DNA of 64,000 nt from SHWB01 sp050246875 (GTDB lineage: Bacteria > Pseudomonadota > Alphaproteobacteria > UBA6615). Position 1 is the stretch's first letter. Every line of letters starts with the position of its first letter. A model generated the notes under the pieces. It was not told the origin of the DNA. It saw only the letters and a list, made by a program, of their open reading frames with translations, and did no database searches. The stretch covers positions 186,001 to 250,000 of the forward strand of contig JBFWVF010000007.1 in assembly GCA_050246875.1 (NCBI GenBank), written 5' to 3'. The translations under genes were made by a program, and so were the position numbers. This document shows positions 32,924 to 43,267 of the stretch, one piece after another.

Positions 32924-33715
32924 ATGCGTTGCCTCTCCGCGATCCTGCTGCTGCTCGCCGCCGGCCTGTCGTCCGCCGCCATCGCCGATGGCCCGCTCCC
33001 GGCACCTTTGGCCGATGGCGGCACCGCGACGGTCACCGCCGTCGTCGACGGCGATACGGTGGCGCTGGACGACGGCCGCGAGGTGCGGCTGGTTGGCCTT
33101 CAGGCGCCGAAGCTGCCGCTCGGCCGTCCCGGCTTCGTCGCCTGGCCGCTGGCCGACGAGGCGAAAGCGGCGCTGGAGCGGCTGACGCTGGGCAGGTCCG
33201 TGCGCCTCGGCCATGGCGGCCGCGAGACCGACCGCTACCGCCGGGCGCTCGCCCACCTCTTCCTCGATGACGGCACCTGGATCCAGGAAGCGCTTCTCGC
33301 CGCCGGCCTCGCCCGCGTCTACACCTTCGCCGACAACCGCGCGCTCGCCGCACGGCTCTATGCCGCCGAGGCGCAGGCGCGGGCGGTCCGGCGCGGCATC
33401 TGGGCGCATCCCTATTACGCCATAATTGCCGCCGACGATGCCGGCTCGCGGCTCGACGAGTTCGCCCTCGTCGAGGGCCGCGTGCTGGAGGCCGCCGTGG
33501 TGCGCGGACGCGCGTATCTCAATTTCGGCGTCGACTGGAAGCGCGACTTCACCGTCAGCGCCGCACCGGCCGATGTGAAGATCATGCGGCGCGACGGCTT
33601 CGATCCGGCGGCGCTGGCGGGGCGTCGCGTGCGCGTGCGCGGATGGGTAAAATGGCTCAACGGTCCGATGATCGATCTCACGCATCCCGAGCAGATAGAG
33701 GTGCTCGCCGAATGA
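32924..33715 (+). CDS. Exported thermonuclease-like (SNase) protein
   Basis: 263 residues. Signal peptide at about 1-21 (MRCLSAILLLLAAGLSSAAIA). SNase domain: TAVVDGDTVALDDGREVRLVGLQAP (the metal-binding Asp and first Arg), ADEAKAALERL, and RYRRALAHLFLDDGTWIQEALLAAGLARVY. The family's key residues are largely present. There is a C-terminal addition of about 100 residues with a beta-rich VEGRVLEAAVVRGRAYLNFGVDWKRDF segment. Its stop overlaps the start of the M48 gene by 4 bases. Confidence 0.85.
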   Translation: MRCLSAILLLLAAGLSSAAIADGPLPAPLADGGTATVTAVVDGDTVALDDGREVRLVGLQAPKLPLGRPGFVAWPLADEAKAALERLTLGRSVRLGHGGRETDRYRRALAHLFLDDGTWIQEALLAAGLARVYTFADNRALAARLYAAEAQARAVRRGIWAHPYYAIIAADDAGSRLDEFALVEGRVLEAAVVRGRAYLNFGVDWKRDFTVSAAPADVKIMRRDGFDPAALAGRRVRVRGWVKWLNGPMIDLTHPEQIEVLAE

Positions 33716-35169
33716 AACTGCGCATTTTCGCCGCTCTCCTTGCCGCCTGCGCCGCCGCCGCCGCGTTGCCGGCCTGCTCGGTCAATCCGGCGACCGGCCA
33801 GCAGATGTTCTCGCTGATGTCACCCGAGGAGGAACAGCGCGTCGGCGCCGAGGAGCATCCCAAGATCCTCGCCCAGTTCGGCGGCGCCTACGACAATCCG
33901 AAGATCGCCGCCTATGTGCAGCAGCTCGGCGCGCGGCTGGCGGCAGTCTCGGAAATTCCGAACCAGAAGTTCACCTTCACGGTGCTCGACAGCCCGATCG
34001 TCAATGCCTTCGCCCTGCCCGGCGGCTACGTCTACATCTCGCGCGGCCTGATGGCGGTGGCACGCAGCGAAGCGGAACTCGCCGGCGTCGTCGGCCACGA
34101 GATCGGCCATGTCGTCGCCCGCCACACGGCCCAGCGCTACACCGCGGCGGTCGGCGCCGGCGTCGGCTCGCAGATCCTCGGCATCTTCCTCGGCGGCGTC
34201 GCGGCGCAGGCGGCGACGCCACTGCTGCAAGGCGCGCTCGCCTCCTACTCGCGCGACCAGGAGCTGGAGGCCGATACCCTCGGTGTCCGCTACATCGCGC
34301 GTACCGGCTACCAGACCCGGGCGATGGCCGACTTCCTCGCTGAAATGGAGGAATACGCCAAGCACGAGGCGCGCCTCTCGGGCGAGCCCGATCCGGCCGA
34401 GCGCTACAACATCATGTCGACGCATCCGCGCACGCCGGAACGCGTGCAGCAGGCGGTCGCCGCGGCCAACGTGGTGCAGGCGGGCGGCGCGCGCACGGCG
34501 GCCGACGAGTATCTGCGCGCCATCGACGGCATGACCTTCGGCGAGTCCGACAGCGAGGGACTGGTACGCGGCCGCGCCTTCTACCACCGCCCGCTCGACT
34601 TCCACTTCAGCGTGCCGGAGGGCTTCAAGCTCACCAACACCCCCAAGCAGGTCGTCGCCAAGGGACCGAACGAGGCGGTGATCCTGTTCAGCGGCGGCCC
34701 CAAGTACCGCGGCGCGATGACCAGCTACATCCGCGACGAGTGGGCGGCGCGCGCGCAGCTCAGCGGCCTCGAGCGGATCGACGTCAACGGCATGGAGGCC
34801 GGCACGGCCTCGGCACGCGTCAGCGTCGGCGGCAAGGCGATGGACGCCCGCTTCGTCGCCATCCGCTACAGCGCCGACCAGATCTACCGCTTCGTCATGC
34901 TGACCCAGCCCGGCGACACGGCCCGCCTCTCGGTGCCGCTGCGCGAGACCACCTACAGCTTCCGCCGCCTGACGGCCGAGGAGCGCAACAGCGTGCGGCC
35001 ACGCCGCATCGCCGTACGCACGGTCGAGCCGGGCATGACCGTGGCGACGTTCGCCCGCCAGATGCAGGTCGACAGCGCGCCGGAGGAGTGGTTCCGCGTC
35101 ATCAACGGCCTGATCGTGCCGGGCGAGCAGCCCCCCGTCGGCCAGCTCGTCAAGATCGTCGTGCAATAG
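33712..35169 (+). CDS. M48-family metalloprotease lipoprotein with LysM-like C-terminus
   Basis: 485 residues. Lipoprotein signal with lipobox LPAC (Cys22). The zinc site is HEIGH at 129-133, with the third ligand in ELEADTLGVRYI; NAFALPGGYVYISRGLM precedes it. This matches BepA/YfgC-like periplasmic proteases that check outer-membrane protein assembly. The C-terminal part ends in VRTVEPGMTVATFARQM...INGLIVPGEQPPVGQLVKIV, a LysM-like motif. ATGA overlap with the nuclease gene. Confidence 0.9.
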   Translation: MKLRIFAALLAACAAAAALPACSVNPATGQQMFSLMSPEEEQRVGAEEHPKILAQFGGAYDNPKIAAYVQQLGARLAAVSEIPNQKFTFTVLDSPIVNAFALPGGYVYISRGLMAVARSEAELAGVVGHEIGHVVARHTAQRYTAAVGAGVGSQILGIFLGGVAAQAATPLLQGALASYSRDQELEADTLGVRYIARTGYQTRAMADFLAEMEEYAKHEARLSGEPDPAERYNIMSTHPRTPERVQQAVAAANVVQAGGARTAADEYLRAIDGMTFGESDSEGLVRGRAFYHRPLDFHFSVPEGFKLTNTPKQVVAKGPNEAVILFSGGPKYRGAMTSYIRDEWAARAQLSGLERIDVNGMEAGTASARVSVGGKAMDARFVAIRYSADQIYRFVMLTQPGDTARLSVPLRETTYSFRRLTAEERNSVRPRRIAVRTVEPGMTVATFARQMQVDSAPEEWFRVINGLIVPGEQPPVGQLVKIVVQ

Positions 35170-35251
35170 GTATGGCCGGGCGCGGGTACCGCCCCGGCGC
35201 GAAACGTCCTAGAGTGCGCCGGCACCTGCCAGCCCCCGCGCGTGAGGCCCA

Positions 35252-36031
35252 GTGATCGAACGCCTGGTTCCGCCGCAGCACCGGCTGGGCATCTTCCGGC
35301 CGCAGCCCCTGCTCCGCATCGCCGGTATCGCCATCGGCCTGGCGCTGATGGCGTGGGCCCTGTTGAGTCCCGACAGCAAGGACACCGCGGGCGACGGCGG
35401 GCCGGACAGGGCGGTCACGGCCGCCTACGAGGACTGGACGGCGACGCCGCCCGACCAGGGAGCCTCGCGCAACGCGCTGCGCGTCTACGCATTGTCGCAC
35501 CCGGCGGACGAGGTCGCGCGCAGCCTCGTCGTCGCCCGCGAGCGTGGCTGGGACGAAGGCTTCGTCGGCCAGTTCACCGCCATCGTCGCCTGGGCGGTCA
35601 GCGTGCGCTCGGCGGCCCCCGACAGCGTCTACGCGCAGGCGCAGCGCGCGCTGGCGAGCGCCGAGGCCGGCACTGTGACGGTCGGCGAGGCGCTGCTCGC
35701 CGTCGCGGCGCAGAAGGGCAACCTGGCCGCGCGCCTCGAACGGGCGCAGCGGCTGATCGATGGTGCCGGCGCCGAAGAGGGCTGGCGGACGCTCGGAGCA
35801 CTCGCCGGCGGCAACGACTTCGCCCCGGCACAGGCCGAGCTTGGACGGCGCTACGAGCAGGGCGACGGCGTGGCACGCGATCCGCAGCGCGCCCTTTACT
35901 GGTACCTGCGTGCCCGTGACGGTGGCGCCGAGGTGCACGACCGGCTGGGCGCGCTGCAGGTCAGCCTGCCGCCGGCAGAGCGCGAGGAAGCCGAGCGCTG
36001 GCTCGCCGCCAACACCCCGCCGCCGGACTGA
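35252..36031 (+). CDS. Membrane-anchored Sel1-repeat protein
   Basis: 259 residues from a GTG. One membrane helix at about 22-40 (LLRIAGIAIGLALMAWALL), then a helical domain. A clear Sel1-like repeat lies near residue 190-215 (AQAELGRRYEQGDGVARDPQRALYWYLRA). Probably an adaptor or interaction module on the periplasmic side. No catalytic motif. It follows the M48 gene by 82 bases. Confidence 0.72.
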   Translation: MIERLVPPQHRLGIFRPQPLLRIAGIAIGLALMAWALLSPDSKDTAGDGGPDRAVTAAYEDWTATPPDQGASRNALRVYALSHPADEVARSLVVARERGWDEGFVGQFTAIVAWAVSVRSAAPDSVYAQAQRALASAEAGTVTVGEALLAVAAQKGNLAARLERAQRLIDGAGAEEGWRTLGALAGGNDFAPAQAELGRRYEQGDGVARDPQRALYWYLRARDGGAEVHDRLGALQVSLPPAEREEAERWLAANTPPPD

Positions 36032-36036
36032 CCGGG

Positions 36037-36879
36037 CTACGCTTCGAACGTCTCGAGGACGTCGCCCGCCGGTGACAGCAGGGCGGCGGCGAGCGCGCCG
36101 CCGGCGCCGCATCCGGCATCGAGCGAAAGGGTCACCGGACCGGTCACGATGCCGTCGTGCCGGCGCGTGGCGCCGCGCACGATGCGGGCGAAGCCCTGCC
36201 AGGGCGCCTCGATACGGTCGAAGCCGCCGGGCTGCCACCAGAAGCTGTCGCGCTGGGCGGCCAGCGGTCGCGCCGGGTCGAGGCCGGCATTGACCAGCAA
36301 AAGCTCGGGTGCTGCGGCCGGGTCGCTGCCGGCGACGGCGGCACAGCGCAGCGCCGACAGCCAGTTGCCGTGGCCGGGACGGGCCGCATGCGCGGCGCGC
36401 AGCCCGGCGGTCCAGCGCGCCAGCGCGGTGGCACCGCCGCGCGCGGCGCGATAGCCGTCATCGGCGTCGCCGCCATAGGCGGCGAGCGTCGTGCCGAGGC
36501 CGTGCTCCAGCATCCAGTCGAGGACCCGCGCCGGCTCGAGCGCAAAGTGGAGCTGCAGCAGCTTCTGCCACATCTCCTCCTGCGCGCCGCGCAGGAACAC
36601 CACATCGGGCGCGTCCATGCCGCGCACGGCGAGCACGGCGATGCGAAAGCGCAGGAGTTCGTCGACGGTGCCGGCGGGATCGGCGCCGGGCCCGAGCATG
36701 TCGCCGAGATAGACCAGCCGGTCGCCGGCGGCGAAGCGCGGCGCGATCGCCGCGTGCAGGGCCAGCAACCGTTCGCGCTCGCCGCGCACGGCGCCGACCG
36801 CCCAGATGCGGTGCGGCCGCTGCAGCGTGGCGATGCGGGCCTCGTCGTAGCGCGGAGTATCGACTTCGATCGCCACCAT
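36037..36879 (-). CDS. Metallophosphoesterase-fold protein lacking metal ligands
   Basis: 280 residues. The layout follows bacterial PrpA/ApaH-type phosphatases, but the metal-binding positions are changed: AVGAVRG stands where GDIHG is expected, LGDMLGPG where GDYVDRG is expected, LRGAQEE where LRGNHE is expected, and LLVNAGLDP where HAGI is expected. The surrounding framework, including the final LSLDAGCGAGGALAAALL, is kept. This suggests a folded but inactive protein with a binding or regulatory job. It is the next gene after carD on the same strand. Family call from the framework is moderately sure; loss of activity is inference. Confidence 0.72.
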   Translation of the reverse strand: MVAIEVDTPRYDEARIATLQRPHRIWAVGAVRGERERLLALHAAIAPRFAAGDRLVYLGDMLGPGADPAGTVDELLRFRIAVLAVRGMDAPDVVFLRGAQEEMWQKLLQLHFALEPARVLDWMLEHGLGTTLAAYGGDADDGYRAARGGATALARWTAGLRAAHAARPGHGNWLSALRCAAVAGSDPAAAPELLLVNAGLDPARPLAAQRDSFWWQPGGFDRIEAPWQGFARIVRGATRRHDGIVTGPVTLSLDAGCGAGGALAAALLSPAGDVLETFEA

Positions 36880-37005
36880 GCCGGCGCACCCGTCGGTCCG
36901 GGGACGCGACGCCCGTGCGCGAACGTCGCGGCAGACGGCTAGGTTGCGCGCCGCCGCCGCGTCGCGACAAGCCCTCGCACGACGACGCGCGGCGCTGTCA
37001 ACCGG

Positions 37006-37521
37006 TCAGGCGGCCTTCAGCAGCTTTTCAAGCTTCTCGGTCGCGGCGTCGTGGTCGATGCGCTCGACGGCGGCCAGCTCCCGCGCGAGGCGGTCGAGGG
37101 CGGCCTGGTACATCTGCCGCTCGGAGTAGGACTGGTCGGGCTGGTCGGCGCTGCGGTGCAGGTCGCGCACCACCTCGGCGATGGCCACGGGATCGCCGGA
37201 GTTGATCTTGGCCTCGTACTCCTGGGCCCGGCGGCTCCACATGGTGCGCTTGACCCGGCTCTTGCCCTTCAGGGTCTTGAGCGCCGTGTCGATGATCTTG
37301 CGGTTCGACAGCTTGCGCAGGCCGGACTCGCGCGCCTTGGTCACCGGCACGCGCAGGGTCATCCGCTCCTTCTCGAACTGGATGACGAACAGGGTGAGCT
37401 GCTGGCCGCCGACCTCACGCTTCTCGACGCCCGTGACCTTGCCGACGCCATGCGTCGGATAGACCACGAAATCGCCCGCGGTGAAGTCGAACGACTCCTT
37501 TTCCTTGGCCGCCTTGGACAT
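37006..37521 (-). CDS. carD: CarD-family transcriptional regulator
   Basis: 171 residues. The N-terminal RNA-polymerase-interaction domain is FDFTAGDFVVYPTHGVGKVTGVEKREVGGQQLTLFVIQFE, followed by MTLRVPVTKARESGLRKLSN and the helical DNA-binding C-terminal domain (KRTMWSRRAQEYEAKINSGDP...RDLHRS). CarD stabilises the open complex at rRNA and other promoters. The start is preceded by an AGGAAC stretch, and a TATATATA promoter-like element lies about 200 bases upstream. Confidence 0.93.
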   Translation of the reverse strand: MSKAAKEKESFDFTAGDFVVYPTHGVGKVTGVEKREVGGQQLTLFVIQFEKERMTLRVPVTKARESGLRKLSNRKIIDTALKTLKGKSRVKRTMWSRRAQEYEAKINSGDPVAIAEVVRDLHRSADQPDQSYSERQMYQAALDRLARELAAVERIDHDAATEKLEKLLKAA

Positions 37522-37699
37522 GTTCCTCGATCTCTCGTACCTGCCGGGCCCCGCCATCCGATCGGGCCGCAGGAACCCGCGGGCGGGCGGCACGGGGCCG
37601 GCCCCTTCCGGTAGGCGTCCTGTCTGGCCTGACCGGCGGGCGCAGGCGCCCACGCCGATCGTTCGACAGGGACCAGCCCGTGCGCCGCGCAGGCGCGCC

Positions 37700-37760
37700 A
37701 CCGGCCCCTCAGCTTATGGAGCGTATATATAGCACAAAACGGCCCGAATTTACAGGGGCT
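37700..37760 (-). promoter_or_regulatory. AT-rich promoter region upstream of carD
   Basis: In the 308-base space between fdxA and carD, one clear AT-rich island reads TGTAAA, 17 bases, TATATA on the minus strand (about 37725-37753). This fits a promoter with a weak -35 element. The long leader between it and carD contains no reading frame that I trust. Confidence 0.4.
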
Positions 37761-37829
37761 TACCGCGCCGATTCCGCATAGGCCCCCGCCCCCGCGCGTA
37801 TGGCGGGGCGAAATGCCGCAGCAACCGCC

Positions 37830-38165
37830 CTACGCGCCGCCCGGCTTGTCCGAGAAATATTTGTCGAACTTGCCGTCCTGTCCCTTGAAGTCGTCGGCAT
37901 CGGCTGCCGTCTCGCGCTTCGAGGTGATGTTCGGCCACTTGGTGGAGTAATCCCGGTTGAGCTCCAGCCACTTCTCCGCCTCGGGCTCCGTGTCCGGCAG
38001 AATCGCCTCCGCCGGGCACTCGGGCTCGCACACGCCGCAGTCGATGCACTCATCCGGGTGGATGACGAGCATGTTCTCGCCTTCATAGAAGCAATCGACC
38101 GGGCAGACTTCGACGCAGTCCATGTACTTGCAGCGAATGCACGCTTCGGTGACGACGTACGGCAT
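37830..38165 (-). CDS. fdxA: Seven-iron ferredoxin FdxA
   Basis: 111 residues. Cysteines CIRCKYMDC...CPVDCFYEG and CIDCGVCEPECP are in the 3Fe-4S plus 4Fe-4S arrangement of FdxA. The C-terminal half is the typical extension (EKWLELNRDYSTKWPNIT). Small cytoplasmic electron carrier. Located between TerB and CarD genes, all on the minus strand. Confidence 0.95.
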   Translation of the reverse strand: MPYVVTEACIRCKYMDCVEVCPVDCFYEGENMLVIHPDECIDCGVCEPECPAEAILPDTEPEAEKWLELNRDYSTKWPNITSKRETAADADDFKGQDGKFDKYFSDKPGGA

Positions 38166-38321
38166 GCTTTTCCCTCTCGGCCTGCCCGGACGGCCCGGGC
38201 CGGCGGCGCCCCCGCCCCCGGGTGTCCGCCGGCGGCACGTCCCGCCGGCGCGCCGCGGGCGCTACCCTAGTCGGCCCACCGGCGCGTCGCAACAATCGCC
38301 AGCGAGGCGGCAGCAGGCCAG

Positions 38322-38798
38322 TCATACAGCCGGCGGCTTGCCGGCGGCCGCCGCCAGCCGGGCCAGGACGCGCTTGCGCACCGCGCCGCTTTCGGCGTCG
38401 CCCACATGCAGCAGCCCGGCGACCCGGCGCAGCAGATTGGCCTCGTAGTCGTGCAGGATGTCGTCGGCGTAGACCACTTCCCACAGCATCTCGACGACGG
38501 CCACCCGTTCGTCAGCGGCCAGCGCGTCGCGGATGGCACTGACCGGCCGATAGAGGCCGACCGCACCGTCAGCGCCGGCCTCGGCTTCCGCCAGCAGGTC
38601 GGCCGACTCTGCGGCCGACAGCTTGAAATGGCCGGCGAGCACCCGCGCGATAGCGGCGCGCTCGGCCGCGTCGATGGCGCCGTCGACCAGCGCCGCCTCG
38701 ACCAGCAGCGCCGCGGCGGCGAGGTGCAGCCGCTCGGTACCCGATGGCGCCGCCTCGCCCGGCCGGCCCGCAAGCATCCTGCGAAGACGTTCGATCAT
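38322..38798 (-). CDS. TerB-family protein
   Basis: 158 residues, helical. TerB-like pattern LAAAALLVEAALVDGAIDAAERAAI, then a second helix pair with VVEMLWEVVYADDILHDYEANLLRRVAGLLHV, in which acidic residues form the metal-binding surface. Family members are linked to tellurite and stress response or co-chaperone work. No other ter genes are near. About 140 bases of non-coding DNA separate it from the foreign two-gene insert. Confidence 0.82.
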   Translation of the reverse strand: MIERLRRMLAGRPGEAAPSGTERLHLAAAALLVEAALVDGAIDAAERAAIARVLAGHFKLSAAESADLLAEAEAGADGAVGLYRPVSAIRDALAADERVAVVEMLWEVVYADDILHDYEANLLRRVAGLLHVGDAESGAVRKRVLARLAAAAGKPPAV

Positions 38799-38941
38799 GG
38801 TGCGGGCCTAACACGCGCAGTTGGCTGGGACAAATCGACGGAATCGCCGCTGCGTTAGAATTAGCGCACTCAATCTGTTGGGCAACGCGATGAGGCGGAC
38901 ACCGTGTAGTTGTAACGTTCCGACAATTCAGCCACCGTCAC

Positions 38942-39442
38942 ATGATGAATTTAGTATCGGAAGTCGACCATTTTTTGAACCGGCCAAAGGTCGCGGCGGG
39001 CATTGCCGATTGGGTAGAACTCGACAGGGCAATGGTTCGCACCATTTCCTGGCCGATATTTGCCGATGGCATGAGCACGACCGGACGCCTGTTGGTACGT
39101 GCACCGATCGCGTTGCCGCGCGAGACCTTCGTCATTACTCTCACGTTCGGCCCTTGCATCGGCCGCTTGGAGTTCAGTCCGCGTAGCACACACGTCAATC
39201 CGGCGGGTGGTCCGTTGAATTGCCCTGCTGGCCCCATTGTGGGGAACCACGTACATCTCTGGGAGGATAACCGACCCCACGAAGCCGATACCGCCATACC
39301 TAGGCAGCTCCGTTTCGCTCGCCGTTTAGCGAAGGAAATCAGTGGCTTGCATGGATGCTTGGGCTGGTTCTGCGAACGACACAATATCTCGATGGAACAG
39401 GTTCCAGTTCCTATCATCCCCTTGGAGCCGAGGCTCTTGTGA
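38942..39442 (+). CDS. Uncharacterised protein, first gene of low-GC insert
   Basis: 166 residues; an ATG at 38945 is an alternative. Begins MMNLVSEVDHFLNRPKV. There is a beta-rich middle and a distinctive HVHLWEDNRPHEAD followed by LRFARRLAKEISGLHGCLGWFCERHNI. No membrane helix, no enzyme motif I know. The gene is on the opposite strand from the surrounding row, and its sequence is much less GC-rich than neighbours. Its TGA overlaps the GTG of the next gene, so the two are coupled. The W-E-D-N-R motif suggests a conserved but unnamed family. Confidence 0.65.
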   Translation: MMNLVSEVDHFLNRPKVAAGIADWVELDRAMVRTISWPIFADGMSTTGRLLVRAPIALPRETFVITLTFGPCIGRLEFSPRSTHVNPAGGPLNCPAGPIVGNHVHLWEDNRPHEADTAIPRQLRFARRLAKEISGLHGCLGWFCERHNISMEQVPVPIIPLEPRLL

Positions 39443-40215
39443 TTACGCCTGACTCAGTTGTGCATCACCTAAACGAGGCACGAATGTGCCGTGCGACCCC
39501 TGGCGGGGTCGTAGTGGGAACGGATTGTCTATATCCCTCCAATTCAGTAGTTTTAGTGGAGGTAACCGGGGATGGTTCCTATACCGTCTCTGATAGTGGT
39601 GGAGCAGTAGACGTACTTAGTGAACACGGAGTCACATTTCGGAATATCCAGCGCGCGCTTGGCCCGTTTGCTAAGAGTCACGGATTGACTATTGGAAATG
39701 ATGGAGCTTTATTTATTTCCCACGTTGGGATAGATCTACTTCCGTTTATGATTATACATGTTGCAAATGCGTCAAAGACAGCAGCGGACGTCTTGTTGGA
39801 GCGCCACAGGTTTACGCAGTTTGATCAATTGCGAGAAGAAATTGCGAGGGTGCTTGAATTCTCTTATCGAGGGAAATTCGAGCGAAATCGTGAGTTCGTG
39901 GGGCGAAGCAACAAAAAGCATATTTTTGAGTATGCGGTACGTAGATATCCTGTGGGACATATTGCGATAAATATCGTAATGGATGATGGAAATTCTATAA
40001 ATTCTGCCGTCGTTTCGACGATGGACATAAGACTTAAAGAAGATCCCCTAATATTGCCGCGAATAATTTATGATGATAGAATGTCTTGGCGATCCGAGAG
40101 CCTTCAGCTTCTAGAGGAGGGCGCGCCAACAATTGGATTTACGCATATTATTCCAGCATTGAATAAACTCACTCGCAACAGTGAGTTTGCTACTCAAAGT
40201 CCATTCTCTGAGTAA
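39439..40215 (+). CDS. DUF1828/DUF1829-like protein, second gene of low-GC insert
   Basis: 258 residues from a GTG overlapping the previous stop (GTGA); an upstream ATG at 39355 would give an 88-base overlap. The N-terminal part resembles DUF1828: SNSVVLVEVTGDGSYTVSDSGGAVDVL and then LGPFAKSHGLTIGNDGALFI. The C-terminal part resembles DUF1829: VRRYPVGHIAINIVMDDGN, then LPRIIYDDRMSWRSESLQLLEE. Such proteins are found in phage- and island-linked settings and have no known activity. Clearly AT-rich. The end overlaps the 3' end of the S4 gene by 26 bases. Confidence 0.65.
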   Translation: MITPDSVVHHLNEARMCRATPGGVVVGTDCLYPSNSVVLVEVTGDGSYTVSDSGGAVDVLSEHGVTFRNIQRALGPFAKSHGLTIGNDGALFISHVGIDLLPFMIIHVANASKTAADVLLERHRFTQFDQLREEIARVLEFSYRGKFERNREFVGRSNKKHIFEYAVRRYPVGHIAINIVMDDGNSINSAVVSTMDIRLKEDPLILPRIIYDDRMSWRSESLQLLEEGAPTIGFTHIIPALNKLTRNSEFATQSPFSE

Positions 40216-40590
40216 ATCTATGAATGGTGCGGCGTTCGCGCTTGGTCGGCCGCCCGGCGCCCTGCGGCCGGATACCCGGCGGCGGCACCGGCAGCCGCGC
40301 GGCCGGATCGGGTGGCGCGAGATCCTCGTAGAGGGCGCGCGCCTCGGGCGCCGGGCCGCGCCGCGTGCCCGGGGCGACGATGCGCAGCACGCGCACGAAG
40401 GGGCCGGCGGCGAAGGTGACGACGTCGCCGGGACGCACCAGCCGGCCGGCCTTGTCGACCGGTGCGCGATTGACGCGGATATCGCCGGCCCGGCAGGCCG
40501 TCGCGGCCAGAGTGCGCGACTTGAAGAAGCGGGCATGCCACAGCCATTTGTCGAGGCGGATGGCGCCGCCGGCTTCCTCGTCCCCGTCGT

Positions 40591-40594
<4 letters not shown>
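40190..40594 (-). CDS. S4-domain RNA-binding protein (Hsp15-like)
   Basis: 134 residues from a GTG overlapping the helicase stop (GTGA). S4 motif at residues 12-55: IRLDKWLWHARFFKSRTLAATACRAGDIRVN, then KAGRLVRPGDVVTF. The C-terminus has the usual basic RPTKRERR, but then IHRFTQRMDFE, which differs from the tails I would expect; those last codons lie inside the overlap with the inserted gene. By homology, it binds ribosomal RNA of stalled 50S particles. Confidence 0.9.
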
Positions 40595-43119
<2,525 letters not shown>

Positions 43120-43267
43120 GAACCCAGCATCGGGGCTGGCCCGGCCTTTGGCAACCGTGCCGCCGGAGGCCCGCCCGGCCGGCCGTTCCGGGGGTTGCGC
43201 GACCGCCCGCCAGCGCACATATCAGGGCCGCCGAAACGACCGAATCGGGGCTCGGAGAGAACCGCCC

